A stretch of 64,000 nt of DNA, from NCBI GenBank assembly GCA_022592445.1, contig JABYQR010000028.1:62001-126000 (forward strand), in the 5' to 3' direction. This DNA is from Cytidiella melzeri (Eukaryota > Basidiomycota > Agaricomycetes > Polyporales > Irpicaceae). Under the pieces are notes generated by a model. The model searched no databases. It worked only from the letters and a program-made list of their open reading frames with translations, and was not told the DNA's origin. How positions within the stretch are numbered: the stretch's first letter is position 1; each line of letters opens with the position of its first letter. The position numbers and the translations under genes are program-made. Below, piece after piece: positions 31,700 to 43,657 of this stretch.

Positions 31700-34600
31700 T
31701 CAAGGTACAAGGATGGTGGAAAGGGGCATTATATCTCTTGGGGTCTGTGCTGATGTATGGTGTGAAAACCAGTTATAAGTGTCAGGGATATAGGGGTGTA
31801 GAGAGCTATAATCAAGTTTTGCATCAGGCTTGTGGCATAAAGCACTGCTGTTTGAAACTTCAACCTCAAACTTCATCAAGGGGTTCATCAAGGGGGTGGG
31901 GATGTTTTGTTGAAACTAATCTCCAAAACATGTTGCAAATGTCCTGCCAACATGGGGCTGTGCAGTACGGTCCATGCATGCATCCATGTTGATGTGAGGA
32001 GCCTCAAACCAGAACCTGGGAATTGGAGGAAGCAAAACAAATGGATAAGGGGATGCAGTAGGCAAAGCCAAGTATAAGTCCACAGTAGAATCCATAACCC
32101 AGTAAATGATTCATTGTGATAGTAGATTTTAAAACCAAAGTTGACTTCAAGCAAGTAAGAATGAGGGTGTAGGCAATGAATGGCCACCACAGGCTCTCTA
32201 CCACAGCTACAAGCAGAGCAGAGCATATTTTGAGAAGCAGACTTTAGGAAAACCCCACATATCACAAAAATAAACAAATGATTAGCTACCATATTAAATC
32301 CCAGCATGTAATATACAGTCAGCCTTACCTTATTACACTTTATCTTGGACCTGCCAGGTTTATAATACCCAACACTCATTATATTGGTCTGCAGATGATA
32401 TTATGATGATTCACTGTATACATTATAGTGGTATGCGTAGGTGAGGGTATTAGGACAGTCAATAAAACATTTTCTACCGCAACTGTTGACATTATTCATT
32501 TCTGAGTTGCTCAGTAATCAAACCCGTGCACATCATGTGAGAGGCTCAGCACTGCAACCACTGCACTACATCGCCCTATCACCAATTATACAGCTAAGTT
32601 ATATGTACAGCACCACAGAATTAATCACATATCTATCTTAGCATTCAAGTGAATGACGTGCATCATATCTCAGCTACTGCATATTTTCTTAGCATACAAT
32701 GCAATATATTGCTGCCACTCCACATTGTCAGGCATTTCAAATTACAGGTCATGTTAGCTGCCGTTGTGTAGCATTGTAATCTCTAGCTAATTTCTGAGTT
32801 GCGCGGTAAACTCTCGCTGTGCAATATAAAGTATAATATTTTTTTGACTATTGACTATTTACCTAATGCAGCAGTGCTATGAAAAAAACCAGGCCCAAGC
32901 AGGAAATGCTGAGAGTCGGAAGCCTACGGTAGAGAGGATTCTATAAACCAAAGCACAAGGTCAGGAAGAGATGGTCTGGATAATTTAATGATGAGTAGAA
33001 CTGGTTGTTGAAGGTAACATTCCTGACAATGATTACGGCAGCAAAGAATGCAACAGCTTGAAGGAGCTAAATGACTTCCCAGACAAGTAATGTTGGGTCA
33101 GCTGAGAAAAGCAAGTGAGTGTGGGAATTTTTTTACCTTGGAAGAACACTTGAATCTGACCTGTTACAATTTCAGAAGAGTGAAGAATTTTTCGAGTGCA
33201 TGCCAGCGCTTTAAGCTCTTACAACATGTTACTGTGGGAGTAAGGCAAGCAAGTGGCAAGATACAATTTCTGAAGCCCCAAATATAATTTACAGTATCAA
33301 TATATTGCACATTTTGGATCCAAAATAGTTGTTAAGTTGGTAGTAAAGCATGTATATATTCCAACTGAACATTTGCATTGTTATCAAACTGTCATTATCA
33401 GTATGTATCTCATTCTGGATCCATATATGAGCATTTTTGTCAACATGCAGGAGATGGGCCAACAAGTGGCAAGTTGATAGCATTAGCAAGGCCAGCAAGT
33501 GGCAAGTACAATTCTGGAAGATAATGAAATATTACTTTTTGAGCCAGATTTGTAAGTAAACTTGCTGCTGGTAACAGCTTTATCAAGTAATTTTGTTGTG
33601 AATAGCTTCTTTGATGTATAGTAAGCTGGCAGTTTGTCCTCACTGGAGCACGCAATGAAAGTGGAAAGAAAAAGGACTGTGCTGTATTTTTTGAAGTGCA
33701 ATAATAAGTGTGAGTACAGAATTAATACAAGTTTGTGGAGTAGAGCGTAGAGATAAAAAGTGTTTGACACGTGTCTTCTTTGTAACAGTTTTGAACTATG
33801 TTAAATAATCTAGATACAATTTGGGTAAACTGCAGGAGCAGGGTTACAAGTGATTTTGTTACTGATAGCAAATTGAATAAGTCATATAGCCCAAAATAGT
33901 TGAACAAGAGACTTTGTTACCAAAATGAACCTCAGTAAACTCTTTTGTTCCTGGTAAGAACCTTGCCAAGTAATCTCGCCATGGATATTGACAGTATTAA
34001 GGGCATTTGCTATTGGTGACACCTTTTAAAAGCAACTTGATCTGGGATAAAGTGACTGTACTACAATTGATAAGTTTGTTTGCGAGAAAAGGAGCCATAC
34101 ATTGATAAAGGTAGTCACTAATGGTAGCAAGGGACTTCACATATCTTATCATTGATCTTGTGCAGTGGTCAATGCTGATGTCATAGAATTACTTTCTTCA
34201 ATAATGAAGGGTGTGAGGGTGTCTCATTAGATAAACTCCCAGAACATGTTACATGTGTCATGTTGATGTCTGAACTGCCTCATCCCCATTGGTATTACCA
34301 CAGGCTGTGTTCTGATTATAACTCCTGCTTGGATAGAAACTAGTAGTTGAGAAACTTTGTGGAACAATAAGATGCAGTGCTCACTGCTGATGCAACCACA
34401 AATTCACATGATCCAAGAATGTAGGGGTTGAGGATGTTCTGTTAGCTTCCAAAGTACTGGTAACTCTTCCTTAAGTGACTTTTCTCCAGTGGACTGGTCA
34501 TAACTTGCTAAATTCCACTTCATTTGACAGGATTTTGGTACCAGGATGTTGCTACAATATGGGGCTATCCAATGGTGTAAACATGTGCAGATTTGTACCC

Positions 34601-34939
34601 ATATGCAGTCTATAAAAGTCAAAAAGTGCATTTTGATTGCAGAACAAAGTTATAAAGGGCTGGTAGCAAAGTCAGTGTGATGCTACCAACTGTATTTATT
34701 GTTTTGGTATTGAAACTGTGACTGTCTATATTCTTCTATCAAATCCCTACACTTTGGGGGACAAAAAGGTCACATCTGAAAAAGCATCAATGTGCTGGAG
34801 CACACTGGAACAATTCTTCTTCATTCTGTAAGCAATCTGAACTCCGACGTCATAACCGTTACGCCAAAAGGCAGTTTAACTGAGATGTTATTATCTCAGT
34901 CTTATCGGAGTATATATGCTGTTCCGAGCACTGTGCTAA
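31700..34939. other. AT-rich non-coding interval
   Basis: No supported gene over about 3.2 kb. It contains a SINE-like fragment (32500-32578), a related scrap near 32795, short repeated words (GCAAGTGGCAAGT near 33245, 33470 and 33500) and a unit of the 27691 repeat family at 34196-34400. Confidence 0.6.
32500..32578 (-). repeat. tRNA-derived, SINE-like fragment
   Basis: Minus strand: A box TAGTGCAGTGG (32558-32568) and B box GGTTTGATTAC (32514-32524), about 34 bp apart, followed by an A/T-rich tail. The B box is degenerate, so this is a relic. Confidence 0.5.
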
Positions 34940-37477
34940 CCCGCGCCAGGGTTACACATTCTTCAGGAATCGCAATGGAACCCCAAATCAAGATGGGGTG
35001 ATAGATATAGTTGTGATTCTCAACATGAAGATAGGCAACCACAAAGAGAGAACCATCTTCATGGTAACCAATATTGGACCTGAGGATGTTATCATAGGAA
35101 TCATTTGGTTGTGGTACCACAACCCCATCATTAATTGGTATGAATAGATTATCAGGATGGATGGATGTCCTGATGCGTGTAAACCCAGTGAACAGGTTGA
35201 GGAAGCAAAGAGGCTTCAGCTAGGAGAACAGCTGAATCTTAACAGCAGAAGAAGACGCCAGGACTGCAGAAGGCTGTGGAACAGCTTCTGTATTCTCATG
35301 TGGAGACAGAGGAAGCTGAAGAAGAAGTTGAGAAAACCACAGAAGGTTCAAAAAGTTTGAACACAGCTGAGTTGCTGAGATTACAGGCACAAGCAACCAC
35401 TCAGCTTGGGGGAAAATGTTGTTTTTAGCAGGGTTTTGATGCGCGCACAGGAAGGGGGCTCGAAGGGATGAACACACTGTTATTAGATAGCTACAAAATA
35501 CAGGGTTTTATATTATTTTAGTAAAGCGGATAGGACAAAAAGAGAATATCGAAATGAGTTATCCGCGCGGAATGATGAAAGGCGGGCGGCGGGAACAAGC
35601 GGATGCAATCAAAAATGAGGCGGAAAACCTAAAATAACAACAGAAAAGAAACTCCACAACATATTGTACACTTGTGTCCTATACTGTTAATACATCAAGG
35701 TGAAAATCTGCTTACATTGGAAGGGTACACATACTCCAATGAGCTGGCAACAGCTGAAAACCGTGCAAAACTAGTTAAGACTTTAGAGAGATGGTACCCG
35801 AGAAACACTGCCAACATGCTCACATCTCTTTAGAAACAGAGTATCATTGACTCCCAGAATAAAAGTTGTACAATCATACAATGAGGTTAGTTTCTGAAGC
35901 AGAGATATTCTGCTCAAAGGTTTATTTGTTATCACAACCTGAGCAAGCACCACTTGATAAGTTCATAAGAGAGAGCTTGAAGAAAGGGTATATTTGACTG
36001 TCAAAGTCCCCAATGGCATCACCCTTCTTCTTTGTCAAAAGGAAAGATGGGAAGCTAGGTCCAGTACAGGATTACCAAAAGCTGAAAAATGTCACAATTA
36101 AGAATTGTTACCCCCTATCGCTGATATGCAAGCTTCTGCACCAACTCAAGGATGCTTGGTCCTTCCCCAAACTAGATGTCAGATGGGGATACAACAATTT
36201 TTGTACCAAACAGAGAGATGAGCACAAGGTGGCATTTGTCAACAATTGTGTACTCTTTGAACCCATGGTCATGTTCTCTGGTTTTATCAACTCTCTGGCC
36301 ACATTCTAGAACATGATGAACAACATCTTTGTTGACCTCATAGCCAAGTGCAATATCACTGTGTATGTAGATGAAATTCTCAAAGGAGATAGCAGAACAT
36401 TGTGAAGTAGTGCATGAAGTCCTGAGGCAACTGAGATAACATGATTTGTTCCTAGAACCTGAGAAATGCAAATTCAAACACTCTGAAACAGAATATCTTG
36501 GTGTGATCATTGGTCACAATCAGTTACACATGAATCTGGTCAAAGTAAAGGCAGCTGCTGAGTGGTCCATGGTGCAAATGTCAAACATCCACCAATTCCG
36601 TGGGTTTGCAAAATTCCATCAAAGGTTCATCAAAGACTTTGGCAAGATATGCAAACTGTTAGACCATCCCACAGGTAAAGTTACCTGGACATGGGGAGTA
36701 GAAGAACAGTCAGCTATTGATGAGCTCCAACAACACTTTGTCGAAGCTCTGGTGTTAGCAATGTGGGGTTTTGAAAGACCCACGCATTTGGAAATGGATG
36801 CATCAGGGTTTGCCATAGGCGGCATACCTAAAAAACAAGCTGAAGACAGCACGTGGCACCCAGTAGCTTACCAGTCTGAAGGAATGACCAAAACAGAACA
36901 GAACTACAAGATAAATTGTGAGCTCATGGTGATTGTGCGCAATCTTGAAGACTGTGCCATGATTTATAAGGATTGCCAGAGAAGTTTCCTATATATTCTC
37001 TGATCACAATAACATCAAATATTGGAAGACGGCACGTAACTTGACACATTGTCAAGCACAATGATTGATACTCTTCTCACGCTTCCAATTCAATATCATC
37101 TCAAACCTAGGCAAGTGTATGGGAAAGTCATATCCAATGTCACGATTTGGCCAACACAAGGTCAAAGACAAAGAAGGCAATCTGTCATGCATAGTCTTAG
37201 CCCCCAAAAGATTCCCAGCTGCTAATTCTCAATGAGGACAAGTAAGTGTACCACCTGACCGTGATCTTCTCAAACAAATGTTCTCTGAAAGAGACCAAAG
37301 TGGCAGAAGCGCTTGCCAAGATCAAGGACCTCAGACCTTGACTCCTTAGCCAAGAACTTGAAGAGTGGAATATAAAACCCAGACTTCTACTATTCCGGGG
37401 AGAGGTTTACGTTCCCAAGAACAACAAGATTTGAAAGGAACTAGTCAGCAGAGACATTGACTTACCTGCAGCCCGTC
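34940..37477 (+). pseudogene. Gypsy-3: decayed protease, RT, RNase H and integrase start
   Basis: Plus strand, many stops and shifts. Protease tail IGPEDVIIGIIWLW and NPIINW (35080-35140); RT with FFFVK-KDGK, VQDYQKLKNVTIKNCYPL and LDVRWGYNNF (36020-36210), catalytic box decayed to VYVDEIL; FLEPEKCKFKHSETEYLGVI (36446-36505); RNase H start MDASGFAIGG (36795) and TKTEQNYKINCELM; then RGEVYVPKNN (37400) and the beginning of the integrase zinc region, cut at 37478 by an LTR. Confidence 0.85.
35417..35642. repeat. Short insertion (226 bp), mini solo LTR-like
   Basis: TGTTGTTTTTAG...AAATAACAACA with exact 5-bp duplication GAAAA (35412-35416, 35643-35647), placed between the protease and RT remnants of Gypsy-3. 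TG...CA ends plus a 5-bp duplication suggest a very short LTR (TRIM/SMART-like); the inverted TGTTGTT ends would also suit a miniature DNA element. Confidence 0.6.
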
Positions 37478-37768
37478 ACAGATTTTCAATGTTTCAACAA
37501 GATTTGCCTTAACAGGCAACGGTATCAATGGAAATATTCAGGCGCTTATCCAGTGCTTATCCAGAGTGTATTTAGGTGCTTGTTCCAGCGCCTATCAATT
37601 GATGTGCACTCCATCATTGATGTGCTGATGTGCTCCTTTCCTTATCTGTGTATCACATGATGGAACTCTCTGGAACCTTGTTGAACATGCTGGAACTATG
37701 ATGTCATAGTTCTGAAAACCTTCTGAAAAAGTCTTAGAACAAGCTAGAGCAAGTCTAGCCCTGGAACT
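37478..37768 (+). repeat. Partial LTR, family A
   Basis: Matches the first about 290 bp of the family A LTR with internal losses and a changed start (CGTCACAG for TGTCACAG). It is followed immediately by a complete family A LTR. Confidence 0.8.
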
Positions 37769-38472
37769 TGTCACAGATTTTCAATGTTTCTACAAGACTT
37801 GCCTTACCAGGCAACGGTATTATTGGGAATATTTAAGTGCTTATCCAGCGCTTATCTAGCGCTTATCTGGCATCTATTGAGGTGCTTATCTGGTGCTTAT
37901 TTATGTGCTTACTCTCAGTGCCTATCAATTGATGCGCTGATGCGCCATCTGTCTCTGATGCGCTGATGCACTCCTTTCCTTATCTGTGTATCACATGATA
38001 GAACTCTCTGGAACCTTGTGGAACATGCTGGAACTATGATGTCATAGTATAGAACATTCCATTAGATGATGTCATAGTTCTTAGAACCTTCTGGAAAAGT
38101 CTAGCCTTGTCTTAGAACAAGCTAGAACAAGTCTAGCCTTGGGACTGGATCATGGGGTCAGGTCATGGGGACAATTGCTATTGGTTGATTGTTGAAGTGG
38201 CACCACTAGGGCATAGGGCATGCTTAGTAAGGTAGATTACTTTGCTTACTCATGTAGGTATTAGGGGTCTTAGGGTAGTACCTGGGGTCCTCCCCTTCAT
38301 GTATATATAGAGGCACTCCTGAGGGCATATCCCCTCAGTCTTATCCACTCTGTTGATAAAGGACTACTCAGTACCCACCAGTACTTCGCTCACCACACCT
38401 CTCACACTCTATCTCACTCTATCTTTTCAAGTTTACCAACTTATCTGGTGAGTAGTAACCTTAACTGTTACA
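37769..38472 (+). repeat. LTR, family A (704 bp), probable 5' LTR of Gypsy-1
   Basis: TGTCACAG...CTGTTACA, nearly identical to the solo copy 25582-26283. It is followed by leader sequence and gag-type genes on the same strand. TATA-like GTATATATAGAGG near 38305. Confidence 0.85.
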
Positions 38473-39045
38473 TTTGGATAAGACTGCCCTACTCCCTCAT
38501 GTCTCTGGACGTGCTGGAGGTTTTCTTCCCCTTTCTTCTAGGTCTTGTGCCTGTGCATGGGCCCCTTACAAATCCTCTAGACATAGAGGTAGCCGGACCA
38601 TAGGCTCTAAGTGGTAGTTGTGTCTAGGCTTTGCCTTGATGCGCACAACTTGAATCACCCTCTCGCCCGACGCTCCTAGAGCTGATCAGAGCAGGGGTTG
38701 GCATTATGCCAACATGATGAAAGTGTGCCTCCCCACAGGTGATAGTGGAGTCTGGTGTCAGATGCTCATTATAAGAGCTAGACAACAGGACTAGAAGCCC
38801 ATGAGTGCCTAGGCACAAAGATGGGTAACTTGTTCTGGCCGGACTTAGGGTCAGTGTAATACTGATCCACCAACCATTTGCCACACTGGTGGAACCGTGA
38901 CAGAGATCCTTTTCACCACCGGACCTGGAGAGAGAGTCCAGGCCGACGCCGGCACTACCCCACGCACACACAGGACCTCTCCTTTATGGATTGTTTTGCA
39001 CGCCACTGAGCTGACAAGCTCATCACACATTGTCACACAGTCACC
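38473..39045 (+). other. Leader of Gypsy-1
   Basis: Untranslated stretch between the LTR and the first open frame. I see no clear primer-binding site (the sequence after the LTR is TTTGGATAAGACTG). Confidence 0.5.
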
Positions 39046-39726
39046 ATGCCTCTTTCCTGCTACGTCGCTGTCAGGTCTGGTTGCAAGACCCCTTACTCCA
39101 TCCCCGTCCACAACAAAGTCACTGGACTTCAAGAACGCCTCACAGTCTCCAAGGAGACTCTTGACAGGTTCAAAGACGCTGGCAAACCTCACTGGCTCAA
39201 GTACCCCGATAACAAGCCCCTCATCAAGAGGATTGACCTCGAGGAGCAGGCTAGAACAACTATTGAGCACGAAGAGAATCAAGCCCGCATGAGCAAGGTC
39301 TCTAGTCTCATGTCCTAGCTTAGCCTTCTCGATTGTATCAAGAAGCAAGAGAAGAAGGAAGCTGAAAAGCTTTCTCTTCTCCAGCGTATCAAGGAGCACA
39401 ACCAATGCGCTTACATTCCCACTCCCTCTCCACTCCCCACCAATCTCCACTTCCAAAAGACAAAGCTCATGCTTTGTCAACAGGAGTTTGAACCAATGGT
39501 CACAGCAGCCTGTCAAAGGCTTGAGCCTGTGCTCAAGAAGCTGGACGTATCATTCTTGAGTGGTGGGCAATTGTCTAATCACCAGCTCAGCACTTGTCGA
39601 GAAAAAGCCCAGCTACTGATTGGTCATGTCTTCATGATTGAGCAGTGGTTTAAGGAGAATCACATGGACAAGATTTTACTCGTAAAATTGAAGGAGGAGC
39701 AACTAATGCCATTGTTCACAACATGA
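39046..39726 (+). pseudogene. Gypsy-1 ORF upstream of gag
   Basis: Helical, Lys/Glu-rich protein of about 226 aa starting MPLSCYVAVRSGCK, with one TAG (39316-39318). After the stop it resumes in frame as LSLLDCIKKQEKKEAEKLS and ends KEEQLMPLFTT. No domain recognised. A protein of similar size and position precedes gag in Gypsy-2 (42696-43424), so an extra first ORF may be characteristic of these elements. Confidence 0.55.
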
Positions 39727-40979
39727 TGAATCAGGTGGTTCTTATCTGGAACAACCAGCTGTCACTGCTGGAGGATAGCCTCCAGCAATACATGGATAAG
39801 GTTGCTCAAGACCTTTACTCACAATCCGCTGCAGACACACAAGTCCAGTGGATGGACACTGACCTGGATATGGTCAAAACGACAATCATCAATGTGGTGA
39901 ACCAAATCAATCAGCTTCCCTTGTCTCAAGGACAAGGAGGATCCTCGCGCCAGCCTAAGATTGGCAAACCCCCGGAGTTCAACGGAACCGACAGCAAGGT
40001 CAAGTTCAACGAGTGGTTGAACAAGATTTCTCTGTGGCTTGTCCGCGAGAACATTGCTACAGATAGGCAATGTATTGCCGTTTCAATGAACCGGCTCTCA
40101 GGCGTGGCGGCTCAATACATGGAGCTATGGATCAAGAAGCTCACAAAGGGTCAGACAATCAAAACATGGGAAGAGTTCAAGAACGAGCTCAAGGTACAAT
40201 ACAGGCAACAGGATGACAAGGAGGGCCCTTGAAAGGAGCTCAACGCCTTGTTCAACAATACAGATCTGGCACACAAGAACTTCATCAAGTACGCGGAACA
40301 CTTCTGTACGCTTGGCAGGCTTTCTGGATACGAGGACAACTTGCTTATTCACAAGCTCAAGCACGTCATTGAGAAGGACATGCGGCTTGTCATGATTGGG
40401 AAATATGAAAATCAAATTCCAATGACTTGGCCTCAGTTCCTTGACCTCTTGCTCGACATTCACAAGAAGGTCTATCCGGAAAAAGCGCAAGGCCAGATCT
40501 TTGCAAAAGAGAAGGATACGTCCACTCCTATGGAGGTGGACGCTGCAGACAAAAAGAAGAACAAGAACAAGAAGCGGAACAAGGGCAAGGGCAAAGAGGT
40601 GAACTCGACTGAAAAGTCTGAAACATCTTGCCACATCCACAAGTCAAAAGGACACAATACGAATGAGTGCAACCTCAACGGCCTGAAGAAGAAGCCCCAT
40701 GAGAAGAAGAAGGAAGGGAAGAAGGATGGAAAGTCTTCGGCGCCAAAGACAACTTGGGCAGCAGATGTCAAGGACTCTGGAACAGACAGCGAGGCCGAAG
40801 CCCCTAAGGATTCGTTGTCCAAGACAAAAAACGTACATACTGCGCGCCTAGAATTGGCGGCTCACATTGAGGAGGTTCCAACTGAAGATGATGAACCTTC
40901 AACTCCTCACCTGTCCCCTGATAAGGGTAAAGGGAAAAAGCTGTCCAAGGGCAAGGATTTTTTCCCAAGCCTCATGTGA
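39723..40979 (+). pseudogene. Gypsy-1 Gag
   Basis: Starts MMNQVVLIWNNQLSLLEDS. The capsid-like region has PPEFNGTDSKVKFNEWLNKI and WEEFKNELKVQY; a TGA (40230-40232) stands where GPWKEL would be expected. Then come PEKAQGQIFAKEKD, a Lys-rich stretch, and a variant zinc knuckle CHIHKSKGHNTNEC (His for the second Cys). Ends SKGKDFFPSLM. Overlaps the protease ORF start by 4 bases. Confidence 0.8.
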
Positions 40980-41495
40980 CTCCCTGCGAACATGCATGCT
41001 TAAGCACAGATGCCCTCAATCTTCGTACCGTAGATATTGTTGAAAATGTAGTGCGTTCAAAAAATTCATTTTTTCTACCGGTTACAATTTGGGTTTACGG
41101 AAAGAAAGTGCAGGTTGAAGCTCTGGTAGATTCAGGAGCCACAACCACGTTCATCAGTATGTCAGTGGTTGAAAGTAGCAATCTGGTAACAAATCAACTG
41201 GCATCACTGTTTAACGTCATCAACGTTGACGGTACTCCCAATAAAGATGGTCAAATCACTCACTCAGTATGTGCATACCTAGAAATAGGTTTGCAGAGAG
41301 CAAGACAACACATGCTCATTACTGATTTTGATAGTGAACAAATGATTATTGGGATGACCTTCTTACGCTGTCACAATCTGGAGATAGACTGGGCAAATGG
41401 CAAGTGGAGATTTACTAGATGTCCTGAGCTCTGTGCCCCAAGAGCTCGTAAAAACATCACTGTAACTCAAAAAGAGATTGATGACCTTGAGTTAC
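40976..41495 (+). pseudogene. Gypsy-1 protease, cut by the Gypsy-2 LTR
   Basis: Aspartic protease with an intact active-site motif ALVDSGATTTFIS near residue 51 and a second conserved part MIIGMTFLRCHNLEIDW. The native frame ends at 41495, where the Gypsy-2 5' LTR begins; the open frame runs on into LTR sequence to 41638. RT and later domains of Gypsy-1 are not found on the far side of Gypsy-2. Confidence 0.85.
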
Positions 41496-42549
41496 TGTTG
41501 TGGATGGCCCAACTAGCCCTTATTTTTCGCAATTTACCTCTTGTTTTTATCTGTAAAACTCCGGGCTGCAACCTAGTTGCAACCTCCTCTGAACAAACTC
41601 CTTGCACGTCTATTCAGCGCCCGTATCACGTGGCTTAGACGCTCTACATGGTCACATTACTTGCTACTGTACTGGCACAACCCAAGGTTTGGGTCACGGT
41701 CACAAGGCCTCCAAACATTGTCATTTTGAACATCGGTCACAGGTCACAGACCCTCGCGAACTTCCGGCTGGGTGTGTGACCTCAGGCGCTTATAATATTA
41801 CCCCATATTTTTTTGAGGGGAGCACTCTGCGCACACACAGGTGCCTATTGATACTTTCAGATGTTTGTTGGTCACAGGTCACTGCGTGTTTTGAACTTCC
41901 GAATCTTCAAACATCTGAGGGTCACAGTCACAAGCCGCAAACCTTAGGTCGTGCCAGTACAGTACTACATCACACTGGCATGTGACTTAGCTTAAGTAAG
42001 ACCACATGGCTACAACCACATGGCTTAGCCCATAGCTAGGGTTTGACGTCATAGATACTGTTCACATGGACTCCTTTTGTTCTTTCCCTATTGTTCTCTT
42101 TATGGAAGGATGCTCTCACAGGTGTGGGGATGGAATACAATACTTGGTCCCCTTTTAGGTAGATTCTCTCACGAGTAGAGTTCTTGGCAAGGTCTAGACA
42201 ATAGCTGTTGTTCTCCTTTAGGTAGTTCTTTTGTTCTTCGTTCACATGGCTTCTTGCAAAGCCTGCCCTTAACATGGTCTGTGCGCAGGTCCCTGAAGTC
42301 TATATAAGATGCTGCATGTACGCTCCTAGCCCCCCATCTCGACCTCTTGGTCTTTACTGGGCTAGGTAAGCAACTCCCTCCTGTACTACATAGCTAGTAG
42401 TACTCAATGCTAACTTGGTCTTTACTGGGCTAGCTTTCTGAATAAGTTTGATAGCTGGTGAGCGCATTGTGCTTCACACCTGCCACCACCTCCTTGTCAT
42501 CATCCACATTGTGTCCCTGTTTGTCACGTCGAGCCCCGTCTCCGTGTCA
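41496..42549 (+). repeat. Gypsy-2 5' LTR (family B)
   Basis: TGTTGTGGATGG...CGTGTCA. It is 1054 bp including a 296-bp insertion plus its TA; 756 bp without, against 757 bp for the 3' LTR. TATA-like CTATATAAGATGC near 42300. Confidence 0.9.
41667..41962. mobile_element. Miniature element with TA duplication (Tc1/mariner-like)
   Basis: Ends CTGTACTGGCACAACC and, inverted, CTGTACTGGCACGACC, with about 26 bp of terminal similarity. TA at 41665-41666 and 41963-41964. The 3' LTR has the uninterrupted site TTGCTACTACGTC at 57922-57934. It is 296 bp long, without coding sequence. Confidence 0.88.
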
Positions 42550-42695
42550 TTAGGTCAAGATCGTTGTGAAAACCCTGGGTCCCCCATTCTCACCGTTTTA
42601 AAAAGTTTATTCCTGTTTGACGAGTACGTCTCCAGTCTCTCCATACCGTTGAGCTACACTTATGTCGTCCGTTTCTACCCCATGCGCGTTGTTTA

Positions 42696-43424
42696 GTGCC
42701 TAAAGACACGCGCCCCCGTTTTTCTAAGAACCTCCCTGCAACTGAGCCTCAGCTCAAGAGGTCTCTTCCACCATCTTTCCTTGACGCTCTCGCTGAAAAG
42801 CGTAAGAGCGGTCAACCTCATCGCTGGTCTGACAAAGACCTGGTCACCGTCGCAAAGTATGTGTCCAAGAAGCCGCCTGTCAAAGGCATCACCCTCACCG
42901 TCCCCTCTTACGAGGAAAACCAACAACTTTGCGCTTCTGCATGAGCATACGGAGAACGAGCTGCTGAGAAGCGTAACCGTACCTTAGCTGAACAACATAT
43001 CCACAAGCTCACTCTTGCAGAGCGACTAGCAAAGCTCCCTGCGCCAACTCCCGCCCATGCGGCACCCAAGCCAGTACTCAGCAACTTTAAAAAGTTGTCA
43101 CCGGTAGATCTTGTTGGTATCTTCAGGCCAAAACTCACCGCCGTCTGCACTCACCTGCAAGCTCTCACAGAGCTTGAAGAACTCCTGAACCGCGCCAACC
43201 CCGACTATTGTTGCGTGCTGCTTCACCTTGTCAACAAGGTTAATTGTTTCCTCAACCGAGTCAACAATCTCGCACCCGTCACAGCAGACCGCAAGTGGCA
43301 GCTCCTAGACTGGGCTTGCAAAGCAATTGAGAAAGTTTCATTTAAGCAGCTTCGCAAAAACTACGACAAAGTCCTCACACAACTTAACGTAGTAAATAGT
43401 GATCGCTATTTTGAGTGGATCTAG
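42696..43424 (+). pseudogene. Gypsy-2 ORF upstream of gag
   Basis: About 242 aa, with one TGA at 42942-42944. The start is uncertain (reading begins KDTRPRFSKNLPATEP). The helical C-terminal part has LSNFKKLSPVDLVGIF and ELEELLNRANPDY. It parallels the ORF at 39046-39726 in position and character. Function unknown. Confidence 0.5.
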
Positions 43425-43657
43425 CAAATCCATAGTTTTTGCCCACCACGTCTTGCAATAATTGTATACACTTCTTCGATTTGAGCATGGTCACAGACGA
43501 CCACTTCTACGGAGGAATATTCTACAAGTGTGACGACCAGCCATGTCCAAATTGATACACTCAGGCAGACTCATCTGAAGCTGTCAACGGTGAGTATCAC
43601 TCTGAACATCACCAGACGCCCACCAAAGAAAATCTACATCTCATCACGCAAAAAGAC

